Of a DNA stretch of 64,000 nucleotides, positions 63,976-64,000 are shown in pieces. Position 1 is the stretch's first letter. Every line of letters begins with the position of its first letter. The translations under genes and the position numbers were made by a program. Under the pieces are notes generated by a model, which had not been told where the DNA came from, ran no database searches, and worked only from the letters and a program-made list of their open reading frames with translations. This stretch comes from Asaia krungthepensis NRIC 0535. Lineage in GTDB: Bacteria; Pseudomonadota; Alphaproteobacteria; Acetobacterales; Acetobacteraceae. Location of the stretch: assembly GCF_025995175.1 (NCBI RefSeq), contig NZ_BAPV01000004.1, forward strand, positions 414,202-478,201. The letters run 5' to 3'.

Positions 63976-64000
63976 TGGTTGCGGGGGCAGGATTTGAACC
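63976..64000 (-). tRNA. 3' part of a tRNA, probably initiator tRNA-fMet
   Basis: The minus strand reads GGTTCAAATCC (T-arm) then TGCCCCCGCAACCA, including an encoded CCA. This matches the 3' end of bacterial initiator tRNA-fMet (E. coli GGCCCCCGCAACCA). The rest of the gene, including the anticodon, lies beyond the window. tRNA-fMet commonly follows the 5S gene in acetic acid bacterial rRNA operons. Confidence 0.8.

Noticed and set aside
1..64000. CRISPR array, prophage or insertion sequence
   Set aside because: No regularly spaced repeats, no transposase, integrase or phage structural gene, and no terminal inverted repeats were seen.

Overview
The window reads as a chromosomal segment of an acetic acid bacterium (Acetobacteraceae, Alphaproteobacteria; Asaia, Kozakia or Gluconobacter-like). 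This is an inference from several signs: two Hint-domain proteins of the kind expanded in this family, an OprB carbohydrate porin, a ChvE/MmsAB sugar transporter, an ImuA-ImuB-DnaE2 cassette with an alphaproteobacterial LexA box (GAAC-N7-GAAC), and a G+C-rich coding style. No phage, transposase or CRISPR array was found.

Layout. 1-3187: end of a CDF metal exporter, a ClC chloride/proton antiporter and a luciferase-like flavin oxidoreductase. 3889-7319: an OprB porin and a GH15 glycosidase, both on the minus strand. 8233-10518: a large beta-repeat/Hint protein. 10604-20318: a minus-strand cobalamin operon led by a B12 riboswitch (DUF1636, cobW, cobN, cobB, a cobC-like phosphatase), with a TonB receptor immediately downstream that may share the transcript. 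20453-23739: an OmpR/EnvZ-type two-component pair, a DUF3313 lipoprotein and a small ORF. 23802-25274: a second Hint protein. 25957-29937: chvE-mmsA-mmsB. 30020-32770: an outer-membrane barrel, a periplasmic cyclophilin and a decayed copy of a TfoX-like gene whose intact copy lies at 53957-54301.

33309-53590 is the most interesting part: a roughly 20 kb island for uptake and breakdown of what looks like one or more nitrogen-containing small molecules. It has two regulators (LuxR-type and LysR-type) and two related NCS1 permeases placed on either side of a divergent promoter region. It also has a TonB receptor, a class III aminotransferase, a PuuC-like aldehyde dehydrogenase and a YtcJ-like amidohydrolase. 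The remaining enzymes are an SDR, a histidinol-dehydrogenase paralogue with altered metal ligands, RidA, a GMC oxidoreductase, a DUF1028 protein, an M20 deacylase and an FAD monooxygenase. I do not recognise the whole set as a described pathway, and the substrate cannot be read from sequence.

54397-60173 is the SOS mutagenesis cassette imuA-imuB-(87-aa ORF)-dnaE2 behind a LexA box. 60293-62180 is a GT-like gene coupled to a secreted DUF2961/GH172-like protein. 62935-63603 is a DUF421 membrane protein. The window ends inside the 3' half of a minus-strand tRNA that matches initiator tRNA-fMet, which in this group usually closes an rRNA operon, so one may lie just beyond the right edge.
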